Source: Phocaeicola salanitronis DSM 18170
GTDB taxonomy: Bacteria; Bacteroidota; Bacteroidia; Bacteroidales; Bacteroidaceae
Reading direction: 5' to 3'
Length of the DNA stretch: 64,000 bases
Assembly (NCBI RefSeq): GCF_000190575.1
Contig: NC_015164.1
Coordinates: 1,488,001-1,552,000 of the forward strand
Shown: positions 35,033-43,345 of the stretch, piece after piece
Position numbering within the stretch: position 1 is the stretch's first letter
Layout: each line of letters starts with the position of its first letter
Notes under the pieces: generated by a model
Seen by the model: only the letters and a program-made list of their open reading frames with translations
Database searches by the model: none
Told to the model about the DNA's origin: nothing
Translations under genes and position numbers: made by a program

Positions 35033-37750
35033 TTAGAAGTTTACTTTCAGTCTCAAGCTATACGTACGGCCGAACGCATAGTAGCAATAAATGTTATCGG
35101 CTGTAGCTTCCTGCAGGGTTGAAGAAGAAAGCGTATTCGGATTGTATGCCTTCGAGATATACTGGTAATCCAGCAAGTTGTTCACGTTTCCGGAAAGGAT
35201 AGCATTCAGCTTGCCGATCTTGAAGCGGTAAGAAGCATTCAGGTCAAACTGGCTGGCTGCCGGAATCTTCCACGGGTCGAGCACAGACACCTCCCTGCCC
35301 AACGACAGGTTGCTTCCCGACAATGAATAGTACGCATAGTTGCGTCCGTAATACGTCCAGTCGGCACCTACACGGATGGACTTGCCAATCTTGAAGGTAG
35401 CGCCGATAGCCGCCGTGGTCTGTGCCGAACCTCCTACACGCACGCCTTTCAGGTTAATCTTGGCATTGGCATGGTCAGCAGCACCTACCGTAGTAGTTGT
35501 ACCCTCTGCGGTCAAAGCGTTTCCATACGCATCGTAAGCATATCCCGTAGCGTTGCTGTCCCATTTCCAGTCACCCAACGAGAACATACCCGTCAGCTCC
35601 AGCCAGTTCAACGGAGTGATTTTCACATCCAGCTCGATACCTTTGTGCAAGGCGTTCACACCGGTCATGTTCATGTAATACTCCGTCTGGTTATCCATCG
35701 TACCGCTCTTGGTCATGGTCTTGTCCAGCCATTTGGTATAATAAGCATTCACGTTCGCACTCAGCCACTCGTTGCGGAAACCGTATCCCAACTCGAACGA
35801 CAAGACTTTCTCGTTCTTGGCATCCTTGTTGATAGCATGGCTCGTAGTAGCTTGCATGAAAGCACCGTAAGAGAACTTCGGCGCACGGCTGATATATCCT
35901 AAGTTAAAGAATACATTGTGATTGTCGGTGATGTTGTAGTTGGCACCACCCTTTGCCGTAAAGCCCAAGAAACTGATTTTATCCGATTTGGCATGAGCCT
36001 CGTCGTAATAGAAACGGTCGTAACGCCAATACGTGGTATTCGATAACGAACCTGCCACGAAAGCCGAGAGCTTATCCTTGTTGAACTCGGTCTGGAAGAA
36101 AGCTCCCTCTTGCAATACGTGTCCGTCATAGTCACGGTACACCACATCGCCTACACCCAGTTTCTGGTATCTCCATGCCGGATTGGCAGCATTGGCATTG
36201 TTTTCCACCTGTACATCGCCACGGGTAGAATCCATGAAATACTGGCCGCCGAACAGGTCCGAAATCTCGTTCGTATGCGTACCTTTATAATAACGGAAAT
36301 CGATACCTCCGTAGAAATCGAAGTATTCGCCGAACTTGGTCGTATAGGTAGAGAGCAAGCCGTACCAGTTGTGATAGTTCTTCGACTGGCTCATTACCAA
36401 CATCGAACCATACTCGCTTGCGGCATTGATGTCTTCGATGGCTCCATAATCGAACGTACCGTCGGCTTTCCGGAATTTGGTCTGCAATTCACCGTAATAA
36501 GCACCGTTCCAGTCGCGGTACGAATATCCATAGTCTTCATTTCCTTGTCCGGAATTTCCATAACCGCGTCCGATTGATACGTATGCCACCGTACTCAGCG
36601 ATGATTTCTCATCAATCTGCCACTGGTGGTTCAAGCTGATTTGCGGCTTGTGGTATACGTTGTATTCCGCACTCTGACGCTCGCCGTTGTTATCGAATCC
36701 GTACGTAGAGTTGTATTTGTAATTCTTCACGCCATACACCTTCTCCATACGTTGCCAGCCGGCAATGGTCAGGGCACCGTCACGCTGGTAGTGCTTTTGC
36801 GGAGCACCGAAAGCCGTCAACGACAACTGGTGCGCATCATTGATGCGTTTCGAGATGTTCAGGAAATAATTGTATCCTTCGAAGTCAGTGCCTTGCACAT
36901 AACCGTTACCCCACGTACGGGCACCGAGCAACGTCATTGCCCAGCCGCTTTTCGACACACCGGTAGAAACGCTGAACAAAATCTTGTTCATGCCGTCGTT
37001 CCCCATCGAATAAGCAAGGGTTCCGCCTTTTTCGCTATCCAGTCCGCGAGTTACGATATTAATGGTACCACCTACCGAAGGAGCCGATACCTTCGAAGCA
37101 CCCAAACCGCGCTGGGTCTGCATGGTGCGTGTCACATCGGTCAGTCCTGCCCAGTTCGACCAATAGATGCCTCCCCACTCCATATCGTTCATCGGCACAC
37201 CGTTCACCATCACGGCGATATTCTCGTTGCCGAACCCACGCATATAGATTTCAGAGTCACCATAACCTCCGCCTTCCTTGTTGGCATGCACACCCGGAGT
37301 CGACTTCAGGATTTCGGGAAACTCCTGCGTACCGAGCTTTTCTTCAATAAAGTCCATGCTTACGCTGGAAACGGCTACCGGCGTCTTGCGGGCGATAGCT
37401 ACCGAAGAAGTGACTACTACATCCTGCAGCATCTGCGTATCGTGGTCCATGCTCACGATGCCCAAATCCACTTCGCCCTTTTGGGTTATCTCCATGCGCT
37501 TCTCTTTATAGCCGATATAAGAGAAGACTATCGTCTCTCCCGGCTTGGAAATTTTCAAGACGAACCCGCCGTTTACATCGGTTATCGCACCTTGAGTGGT
37601 ACCTTGTACCGCAATGGTCGCCCCGATTAAGGGTTCATTCGTGACCGCATCCACAACTGTACCTTTTAAGGTAGCCTGAGCTACCGCCGTCGCTGTACAA
37701 CAAATCGTAAGCACGGCAAACAGAAAGAAATGTTTCAACTGACTTTTCAT
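35033..37750 (-). CDS. TonB-dependent outer-membrane receptor with CarboxypepD_reg-like domain
   Basis: A 905-residue protein with a signal peptide (cut after AVAQ, about 25). A carboxypeptidase-regulatory-like domain (27-100; LKGTVVDAVTNEPLIGATI) is followed by the plug (IYMRGFGNENIAVMVNGVPMNDMEWGGIYWSNWAGL, PSVGGTINIVTRG) and a 22-strand barrel ending in YSLRLKVNF. No N-terminal anti-sigma interacting domain is seen. Import substrate is unknown. The downstream nuclease and phosphodiesterase genes suggest nucleic-acid products (inference); peptides or other ligands cannot be ruled out. Confidence 0.93.
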   Translation of the reverse strand: MKSQLKHFFLFAVLTICCTATAVAQATLKGTVVDAVTNEPLIGATIAVQGTTQGAITDVNGGFVLKISKPGETIVFSYIGYKEKRMEITQKGEVDLGIVSMDHDTQMLQDVVVTSSVAIARKTPVAVSSVSMDFIEEKLGTQEFPEILKSTPGVHANKEGGGYGDSEIYMRGFGNENIAVMVNGVPMNDMEWGGIYWSNWAGLTDVTRTMQTQRGLGASKVSAPSVGGTINIVTRGLDSEKGGTLAYSMGNDGMNKILFSVSTGVSKSGWAMTLLGARTWGNGYVQGTDFEGYNYFLNISKRINDAHQLSLTAFGAPQKHYQRDGALTIAGWQRMEKVYGVKNYKYNSTYGFDNNGERQSAEYNVYHKPQISLNHQWQIDEKSSLSTVAYVSIGRGYGNSGQGNEDYGYSYRDWNGAYYGELQTKFRKADGTFDYGAIEDINAASEYGSMLVMSQSKNYHNWYGLLSTYTTKFGEYFDFYGGIDFRYYKGTHTNEISDLFGGQYFMDSTRGDVQVENNANAANPAWRYQKLGVGDVVYRDYDGHVLQEGAFFQTEFNKDKLSAFVAGSLSNTTYWRYDRFYYDEAHAKSDKISFLGFTAKGGANYNITDNHNVFFNLGYISRAPKFSYGAFMQATTSHAINKDAKNEKVLSFELGYGFRNEWLSANVNAYYTKWLDKTMTKSGTMDNQTEYYMNMTGVNALHKGIELDVKITPLNWLELTGMFSLGDWKWDSNATGYAYDAYGNALTAEGTTTTVGAADHANAKINLKGVRVGGSAQTTAAIGATFKIGKSIRVGADWTYYGRNYAYYSLSGSNLSLGREVSVLDPWKIPAASQFDLNASYRFKIGKLNAILSGNVNNLLDYQYISKAYNPNTLSSSTLQEATADNIYCYYAFGRTYSLRLKVNF

Positions 37751-38277
37751 ACGTTTCTTCTTATGTTTTTGTGTTATTAAAGATTTAGAAACAAATATAT
37801 AAATTTTTGTTTACCCCCCCAAACTTTCAAGACAGGTTTTATCGCACATTTAACCGCATTATGTTAAATCTTTTAGCAGTTAACACATTGCATAAATATT
37901 AATTTATTACACAAAACACACCTTCGGCTTGATAAAAGAAACGCAATCCCTTGACTTTTATTAATCCAATCGGCATAACATGCATTCTATCCGGCAAATT
38001 AACATTTGTAACAAAAAATGTATAACACTTTCCCTGTACCGGCGTGACATAGCGAAAAAGACAAGCTGCATTTGCTTCCGCACAAGGGCTATATCTTTTT
38101 TCCAAATAGCTTTCTTTTACGTTCTCCATGTCAAAACCGTACGGTTTCCAATTGGAGAACGTACGGTTTCCATATTAAAACCATACGTTCTCGATATGGA
38201 AACCGTAAAAAGAAGATAAGTAAAATATAAAAGTCACACATCGGAAAACAGCATTTCACTATTCCCGAAAAAAACAT
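37751..38277. promoter_or_regulatory. TonB-receptor promoter and 560-bp divergent gap
   Basis: On the minus strand, TTTG (complement of 37820-37823) and TATATTTG (complement of 37792-37799) have a 20-bp spacer, 42 bp before the receptor ATG. The gap also holds the palindromic word array at 38119-38206. Between 37830 and 38110 I see nothing convincing; one 76-codon minus frame (37899-38129) is likely chance. Confidence 0.7.
38119..38206. repeat. Array of palindromic words ACGGTTTCC / GGAGAACGT
   Basis: The words ACGTTCTCC (38119), AAACCGTACGGTTT (38134-38147, perfect palindrome), GGAGAACGT (38154-38162), ACGGTTTCC (38163-38171), ACGTTCTC (38185) and GGAAACCGT (38198-38206) alternate in both directions. 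Two word types, ACGGTTTCC and ACGTTCTCC, occur with their complements. Architecture resembles the block at 8008-8098. Confidence 0.8.
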
Positions 38278-38285
38278 TACCTTTG
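38278..38285 (+). promoter_or_regulatory. -7 box of the SGNH hydrolase gene (TACCTTTG)
   Basis: An exact consensus box 29 bp upstream of the ATG at 38314. Confidence 0.65.
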
Positions 38286-38313
38286 TGCCTATTGAACCAA
38301 AAACGAATAGAAA

Positions 38314-39168
38314 ATGAAAAATGTAAGATGTACGGCTTATGCGCTTTCGGCTTTATTGCTCTCGGCACAAGTCCTCCCCTGCCCGGCGGCCGCCCTTGCA
38401 GGTACAGACGAACCGCAAAACACGGTCCATATCCAACAAAGCCAATGGAACGGGAAAAAGGTCGCCTTTTTGGGAGACTCCATCACCGACAAAAAGCACG
38501 TAGGCACCACCAAAAACTACTGGCAATACCTTGCCGAAATGCTCCATATAGAACCCTTGGTATACGGCATCAACGGAAACCAATGGAACGGCATCCTGAA
38601 ACAGGCGCAAAAGCTGAAAGCGGAAGCCGGAGACGATACGGACGCTATCCTCATCTTTTGCGGGACGAACGATTATAACGCCGGTATCCCCTTAGGGGAA
38701 TGGTACACCTACACCTACGAAGAAACGACCGTAAGAGGCGGAGGCAAAGAAGTGAGGAAGAAACGGGAAGCCGACCTGAACCCGCATACCTTCCGGGGAA
38801 GAATCAACGAAGCCCTGACCTACTTGAAACATAACTTCCCCGACAAGCAGATTATCCTGCTGACCCCTATCCACCGGGCACAAGCGCGGTTCAGCGACAC
38901 CAACGTGCAGCCGGAAGAAGCCTTCCCGAACAAGCTCGGGCTGTATGTAGACGAATACGTAAAAGTAATAAAAGAAGCCGCCAACGTATGGGCGGTCCCC
39001 GTCATCGACCTGAACAGCATCTGCGGGCTTTACCCGATGTTCGACGAACATGCCCCGTACTTCCACGATGCGGACACCGACCGCCTGCATCCGAACGCAA
39101 ACGGGCATTACCGCATGGCGAAAGCCTTGGCTTACCAATTGCTCGCTTACCCTGCCGACTTCGAATGA
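38314..39168 (+). CDS. Secreted SGNH/GDSL hydrolase
   Basis: A 284-residue protein with a signal peptide (about 1-29). Block I is FLGDSITD (nucleophile Ser near residue 56), block III is FCGTND (Asn near 115), and block V is DRLHPNANGH (Asp and His near 264-267), which together make the SGNH triad and oxyanion set. Family members are esterases or lipases, often deacetylating glycans in Bacteroides. Stand-alone gene with its own promoter. Substrate unknown. Confidence 0.9.
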   Translation: MKNVRCTAYALSALLLSAQVLPCPAAALAGTDEPQNTVHIQQSQWNGKKVAFLGDSITDKKHVGTTKNYWQYLAEMLHIEPLVYGINGNQWNGILKQAQKLKAEAGDDTDAILIFCGTNDYNAGIPLGEWYTYTYEETTVRGGGKEVRKKREADLNPHTFRGRINEALTYLKHNFPDKQIILLTPIHRAQARFSDTNVQPEEAFPNKLGLYVDEYVKVIKEAANVWAVPVIDLNSICGLYPMFDEHAPYFHDADTDRLHPNANGHYRMAKALAYQLLAYPADFE

Positions 39169-39177
39169 ATTGCTATT

Positions 39178-39279
39178 CACCACAGAGGGTACAGAGGCAC
39201 ACAGAGTCTTTAAATTTTCCTCTGTGATAATACTTTTAATCTGTTTTTAGTAGAGACGCCACAATGTGACGTCTCTACT
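39178..39279. repeat. CACAGAG repeat followed by GAGACGCCACAATGTGACGTCTC hairpin
   Basis: CACAGAGGGTACAGAGGCAC words at 39181 face CCTCTGTG at 39219-39226. A second hairpin, AGTAGAGACGCCAC .. GTGACGTCTCTACT, lies at 39249-39279. A further TTTCGCAAACCAATTTT string at about 39291 also occurs at about 2286. Confidence 0.85.
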
Positions 39280-39337
39280 GCATGCAGTATTTTCGCAAAC
39301 CAATTTTATTCTATTATAAACAACATCACATGATTTT

Positions 39338-39796
39338 ATGGAAACACCTCAACTGAACGAACACAACAAGACTGAATATCCGCCCATGCACACGTGCGAA
39401 CATATCGTAAACCGGACCATGGTAAACCTGTTCGGGTGCGGACGCGCCGTATCGGCACACATCGAACGAAAGAAAAGCAAGCTGGACTTTGCCTTGCCCC
39501 AAGCCCCCAGCCCCGAAGACATTGCCCGCATCGAGGCTCAGGTGAACGAGACCATCGCCCGGCATCTGCCCGTTACAACCGAATTCATTACCCAGCAAGA
39601 GGCGCTGGGACGGTTCGACCTCAAGCGCCTGCCCGAAGGAGCGTCGGATACCGTACGGATTGTGAAAGTGGGAGATTACGACGAATGCCTCTGCATCGGG
39701 CTTCATGTAGCCAACACATCGGAAATCGGCACCTTCAAAATCATCAGCTCCGATTATAAGGACGGAATCTTCCGGATGCGCTTCAAACTGGTTTAG
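39338..39796 (+). CDS. AlaX-like trans-editing hydrolase (tRNA_SAD domain)
   Basis: A 152-residue protein. The two zinc/catalytic motifs of the AlaRS/ThrRS second additional domain are clear: HTCEH (HxxxH, residues 18-22) and CIGLH (CxxxH, near 118-122), plus FDLKRLPEGASDTVRIV and SEIGTFKIIS. Free-standing members clear Ser or Gly mischarged on tRNA-Ala. Short form without the N-terminal AlaX extension. Its TAG stop uses TA from the 3-bp target duplication and G from the first base of the MITE; before insertion the codon would have been TAA. Confidence 0.88.
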   Translation: METPQLNEHNKTEYPPMHTCEHIVNRTMVNLFGCGRAVSAHIERKKSKLDFALPQAPSPEDIARIEAQVNETIARHLPVTTEFITQQEALGRFDLKRLPEGASDTVRIVKVGDYDECLCIGLHVANTSEIGTFKIISSDYKDGIFRMRFKLV

Positions 39797-39987
39797 AAGC
39801 TGTTTTGAATTTCTCCAAAAAGTTTTTCTTGGCTTGATGTATTCGTTTTCGTGTGTGCTTTGGGCGATTTTTTGGTCCTTTTCGCTCCTGTTCTTCGTCA
39901 GATAGCCCGCTATCTTCCTCATCACAGAAGCGAAAATGCCTCAAAAACTCATCCCAAATCAGCGCACGATAAATTCAAAACAGCTTC
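39796..39987 (-). mobile_element. 192-bp MITE-like element, copy 2
   Basis: Inverted relative to copy 1, same 192-bp length, the same perfect ends GAAGCTGTTTTGAATT / AATTCAAAACAGCTTC, and TTA on both sides (39793-39795 and 39988-39990). Differences from copy 1 are few: CTG for the ATG of the internal frame, and CGA for AGG (both Arg). It sits exactly on the stop codon of the AlaX-like gene. The rest of the gap to 40127 holds the TAATCAGAAATGGATTGCG and CTCTGTGCCTTTGTGTCTCT composite repeat. Confidence 0.88.
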
Positions 39988-40127
39988 TTAACCTCCTTAT
40001 ATTTAATCAGAAATGGATTGCGAAATCAGTGTGACTCTTTTTTATTGAAAACTCTGTGCCTTTGTGTCTCTGTGTTCCAATCCTTTTTTCGCAAACCACA
40101 ATTTTGTCTTATCATAATTCACGAAGA

Positions 40128-41003
40128 ATGGGAAAGAAACAAAAATCTACCGGCTCTTTACGCGGGTTCATCCTCCTGATAACACTGATTGTCATCGCCT
40201 TGTTCCTCTATCAGAACCGGAACGGAAACGTGACCGTAGACGGAAAGCTGCACGAACTGACGGAAAAGGCAAAGAGTGCGGTCACAAACGCCAACACGTC
40301 CGCCAACGTAAATCCCTCCCCCGGCAAGCTGGAAATACCTGTAAGCATCCGGAAACGGGAGGAAATCGTCTTGCGCCGCACTGCCTTCACCCTCTCGTAT
40401 AACAATGCGTATAAAACCCCGAACTGGGTGGCATGGGAACTGACACGCGCGGAAACGCAAGGTTCCGAAAGCCGGAAAAGCAAGTTCGAGCCAGACCCCG
40501 ACCTGCCCGAACCGCGCGCCGAGCATTCCGACTATACCCGTTCGGGTTACGACCGGGGACACATGGCGCCTGCCGCCGATATGAAATGGAGCGAAAAGGC
40601 AATGGAAGAATCGTTCTATATGAGCAACATTTGCCCTCAGAACCGGAAACTGAACCGGGACGACTGGGGAGACCTGGAAGAGAAATGCCGCTCGTGGGCA
40701 GAAAAATACGGGAAAGCCTACATCGCCTGCGGGCCTATTTACGACTCGAAATCGCCCAAACGGATTGGGAAACACAAGGTAGCCGTACCCGAACGTTTCT
40801 TCAAAGCCGTGCTTATCTATAAAGGAAAGAATCCGATAGCCATGGGATTCCTTTTCGAAAACAAAGCCCATCACCAAAACCTGAAGAACTATCTGGTGAG
40901 CATAGACAAGCTGGAAGAAGAGACCGGGCTGGATTTCTTTTCAAAACTGCCCGACTCCATCGAAAACCGCATCGAAAGCGTCATACCCGATATGCCGGAG
41001 TGA
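40128..41003 (+). CDS. Membrane-anchored DNA/RNA non-specific endonuclease
   Basis: A 291-residue protein from the ATG at 40128 (the in-frame extension upstream reads through repeats). An N-terminal helix (GFILLITLIVIALFLYQ, 13-29) anchors it to the membrane. The nuclease core has YDRGHMAPAADM (catalytic His), FYMSNICPQNRKLNRDDWGDLEEK with the metal-binding Asn, and FFSKLPDSIENRIE at the end. This is a NucA/NUC1-type enzyme of full length, with the standard DRGH motif that the lipoprotein nuclease at 31184 lacks. Probably periplasmic. Confidence 0.93.
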   Translation: MGKKQKSTGSLRGFILLITLIVIALFLYQNRNGNVTVDGKLHELTEKAKSAVTNANTSANVNPSPGKLEIPVSIRKREEIVLRRTAFTLSYNNAYKTPNWVAWELTRAETQGSESRKSKFEPDPDLPEPRAEHSDYTRSGYDRGHMAPAADMKWSEKAMEESFYMSNICPQNRKLNRDDWGDLEEKCRSWAEKYGKAYIACGPIYDSKSPKRIGKHKVAVPERFFKAVLIYKGKNPIAMGFLFENKAHHQNLKNYLVSIDKLEEETGLDFFSKLPDSIENRIESVIPDMPE

Positions 41004-41018
41004 AAGACGAGGCTTTTA

Positions 41019-41183
41019 ATTTACGATTTGACGATTTGCTATTTACGATTTTGATATGATAAAATTCACCACAGAGGGCGCAGAGTATCACAGAGAAAAA
41101 ATTTAAAAACTCCGTGTGCCTCTGTTTCCTCTGTGGTGAGATGTCGATTAATTTAATAGCAAATCGTCAAATCGTAAATTACA
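41019..41183. repeat. Nested inverted repeats (ACGATTTG outside, CACAGAG inside)
   Basis: TTACGATTTGACGATTTGC at about 41021 and GCAAATCGTCAAATCGTAA at about 41160-41178 are exact outer arms. Inside them CACCACAGAGG .. CACAGAG (41067-41095) faces CTCTGTGGTG (41130-41139). So two repeat families are stacked one inside the other. Confidence 0.85.
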
Positions 41184-41184
41184 A

Positions 41185-42252
41185 TCAAGCCCAGTACATC
41201 GAATCGATGAGGAAAGGCAACTGGAAGAGGAAGAATGTGCCTACCGCCACCGCCAGTATCCACAAAAGAATCAAGGTGATTTTCACGCCCGTAGACATGG
41301 GACGCCACACCTTAAAGCTTTGAAGAAGCAGCTGGAGGAAGCCCCAAATGGGAATGCCTACCACCAGCAAGGCACATACCGACAGGCCGATGACCGATAC
41401 GGGAGCCGTACTGAGCAAACTCCAGTCGATTTCGGGCAAGGCATAATACAAGATAGCGGGCGCGCTTGCCAGAATGCCCGTAGCCGCCATGAGCAAAGCA
41501 AAGGCTACAATCAAGCCTACGACCAATGCCGGTATGCAACAGATGGCAAGAAGCACCAGCACGAACTTGATGATGAACCCCGCCACCTGCACCAGCCCGT
41601 CGAAGAAACGGGCAAGTCCCGAGCGAGGTCCGGCGGAACGTTCTTTCTCGCTTTCCCGCTCGAAGCCGTCGGTCACCGTCTTGCCTATATTCTCCACATT
41701 AATCGGCTCCCCCCGCATCTGAAGCTTCTCGGTGGCTGTACGTGCCTGCGGAATGATAATCCACAGGATGATGTATGCCAGCATCAGGGGGAAGAAGCCC
41801 CCAAAGCTTAGCAAGATAAAGCCTGCCACCAGCAAGAGGATGCGCAAAGGCGTAGGATCGCACCCGAAATAAGCTCCCAAGCCCGAAACCACACCGCCCA
41901 ATATACGGTCGTCCGGATTGCGGAACAAGCGTTTCGCCGGTCCTTGAGCAGGCGCTTCGGCTTTCTTTTCCGCCTGTTCATCCTCGCCTTCCGCGTTCAG
42001 TTCCTCCGGCTTTCCCATCCGGGCAATCACCGCTTCCACCTGTTCGATGGTGATGACCTGCACCCCCTCACGGATGTATTCGTTGAACAACTCGGAAATA
42101 CGGGTTTCCATATCGCGCACAATCTCGTCGGCTCCCGCTTCCTTGCGGAAATGATAGCGGAGATTGTTCAAGTAATTATCAAGCAAAACGTATGCGTCCT
42201 CGTCTATGTGATAAACGGTTCCGCCTAAATTAACGGTCAGTGTCTTTTTCAT
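41185..42252 (-). CDS. PspC-domain membrane protein
   Basis: A 355-residue protein. The N-terminus (MKKTLTVNLGGTVYHIDEDAY .. DIETRISELF-like) is the helical region common in Bacteroides PspC proteins. The PspC domain (about 107-172) reads KRLFRNPDDRILGGVVSGLGAYFGCDPTPLRI and is followed by four or five membrane helices. Acts in envelope-stress type regulation in relatives. Its start overlaps the PadR gene by 23 bp, so the regulator and membrane protein are translated together. Confidence 0.92.
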   Translation of the reverse strand: MKKTLTVNLGGTVYHIDEDAYVLLDNYLNNLRYHFRKEAGADEIVRDMETRISELFNEYIREGVQVITIEQVEAVIARMGKPEELNAEGEDEQAEKKAEAPAQGPAKRLFRNPDDRILGGVVSGLGAYFGCDPTPLRILLLVAGFILLSFGGFFPLMLAYIILWIIIPQARTATEKLQMRGEPINVENIGKTVTDGFERESEKERSAGPRSGLARFFDGLVQVAGFIIKFVLVLLAICCIPALVVGLIVAFALLMAATGILASAPAILYYALPEIDWSLLSTAPVSVIGLSVCALLVVGIPIWGFLQLLLQSFKVWRPMSTGVKITLILLWILAVAVGTFFLFQLPFLIDSMYWA

Positions 42253-42595
42253 TTTGGTTATAGGTTATAAGTTTGGTTCGTAAATGGTTTACCGTAGCGG
42301 AGAGTTCATCCCAAGCCGTTTCCAGTCCGACCAAGAATTCTTCTCCCTTCTGAGTCAGGGTATAATACTTGCGGGGCGGCCCTTGTGTCGATTCCACCCA
42401 TTCGTACGCCAGCAAGTCATCGTTCTTCAGGCGCGTAAGCAACGGATAGAGCGTCCCTTCCACCACAATCAGTTTCGCTTCTTTCAGGTTCTGGATGATA
42501 TCCGATGCATACGAAGGCTCCCGATGAAGCAGCAACAGGATGCAATACTCCAGCATCCCTTTCCGCATTTGAGATTTTACATTGTCTACATTCAT
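42230..42595 (-). CDS. PadR-family transcriptional regulator
   Basis: A 121-residue winged-helix protein: MLEYCILLLLHREPSYASDIIQNLKEAKLIVVEGTLYPLLTRLKNDDLLAYEWVESTQGPPRKYYTLT is the PadR core, with the YPLL recognition region and a KYYTLT wing. First gene of a two-gene unit with PspC, an arrangement conserved in Bacteroides. Probably represses its own promoter through the palindrome at 42648-42666 (inference). Confidence 0.94.
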   Translation of the reverse strand: MNVDNVKSQMRKGMLEYCILLLLHREPSYASDIIQNLKEAKLIVVEGTLYPLLTRLKNDDLLAYEWVESTQGPPRKYYTLTQKGEEFLVGLETAWDELSATVNHLRTKLITYNQNEKDTDR

Positions 42596-42626
42596 GAGTC
42601 ATTCCTCCTTATTTCTTTGTATGGCA

Positions 42627-42666
42627 CAAATATATGTATTATATAGATACCTTGTATCACAAGGTA
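42627..42666 (-). promoter_or_regulatory. PadR/PspC promoter with palindromic operator candidate
   Basis: TATATTTG (complement of 42627-42634) is the -7 box. The perfect palindrome TACCTTGT-ATC-ACAAGGTA (42648-42666) covers the -33 region, where a TTTG would be expected. A repressor bound here would block RNA polymerase. Confidence 0.6.
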
Positions 42667-42706
42667 CTATTATTTAATCCATATTAACACAAGAAACTAT
42701 TCTTTG

Positions 42707-42826
42707 AACACAGAGACACAAAGACACAGAGCTTTATCCGCAACATATTTTTCTCTGTGTCTTTGCGTCTCTGTGTTCTTTTTTCCATTTCAAAAGCACA
42801 TCAATAACGAAAAAGGAATAACTTTG
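42707..42826. repeat. CACAGAG inverted repeat and GNAT promoter
   Basis: CACAGAGACACAAAGACAC at 42710 faces GTCTTTGCGTCTCTGTG at about 42759-42776. A -7 box TAACTTTG (42819-42826) for the GNAT gene follows, so 42848 is the supported start rather than an ATG at 42704 inside the repeat. Confidence 0.8.
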
Positions 42827-42847
42827 CAGAGAAAAAACGAAAACACT

Positions 42848-43345
42848 ATGTTTACCATCAGAAAAGCCACCTTAGAAGACATCCCCTTGATTAACAAGCT
42901 GGCATGGGAAGCCTTTCCCGCCACCTACAAGGACATCCTGACGCCGGAACAAATCGTCTACATGATGGACTGGATGTACTCGCCCGAAAACCTGCATAAG
43001 CAAATGACAGAAGAAGGGCACATTTACTACATAGCTTTCAGAGAAAACGAGGGAGCGGGATACGTCTCTATCCAGCCCGAAGGAGAAGGCCTCTTCCACC
43101 TGCAAAAGATTTACGTGCTCCCGCAATACCAGAAACACCATTTGGGAAAACTCCTGTTCGGGCAAGCCGTCCGAGGCATCAAGGAACTGCACCCCGGACC
43201 GTGCCGCATGGAACTGAACGTAAACCGCGAGAACCCGGCATTAGGCTTCTACCGGCACATGGGCATGGAAAAAGTGCGCGAAGAAGACACACACATCGGA
43301 AACGGCTTCTACATGAACGATTACATCATGGGGCTCAGTATCTGA
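42848..43345 (+). CDS. GNAT-family N-acetyltransferase
   Basis: A 165-residue protein. GNAT motif A is visible as LQKIYVLPQYQKHHLGKLLFGQAV (acetyl-CoA loop Q-x-x-x-H-x-G), with motif B ELNVNRENPALGFYRHMGMEK. N-terminus TIRKATLEDIPLINKLAWEAFP. Substrate unknown. Its 3' end overlaps the convergent EEP gene by 11 bp. Confidence 0.9.
   Translation: MFTIRKATLEDIPLINKLAWEAFPATYKDILTPEQIVYMMDWMYSPENLHKQMTEEGHIYYIAFRENEGAGYVSIQPEGEGLFHLQKIYVLPQYQKHHLGKLLFGQAVRGIKELHPGPCRMELNVNRENPALGFYRHMGMEKVREEDTHIGNGFYMNDYIMGLSI

Noticed and set aside
37899..38129. 76-codon minus frame upstream of the TonB receptor
   Set aside because: Starts inside the palindromic array, has no recognisable domain and no promoter box at a suitable distance; probably chance, though a small protein cannot be excluded.
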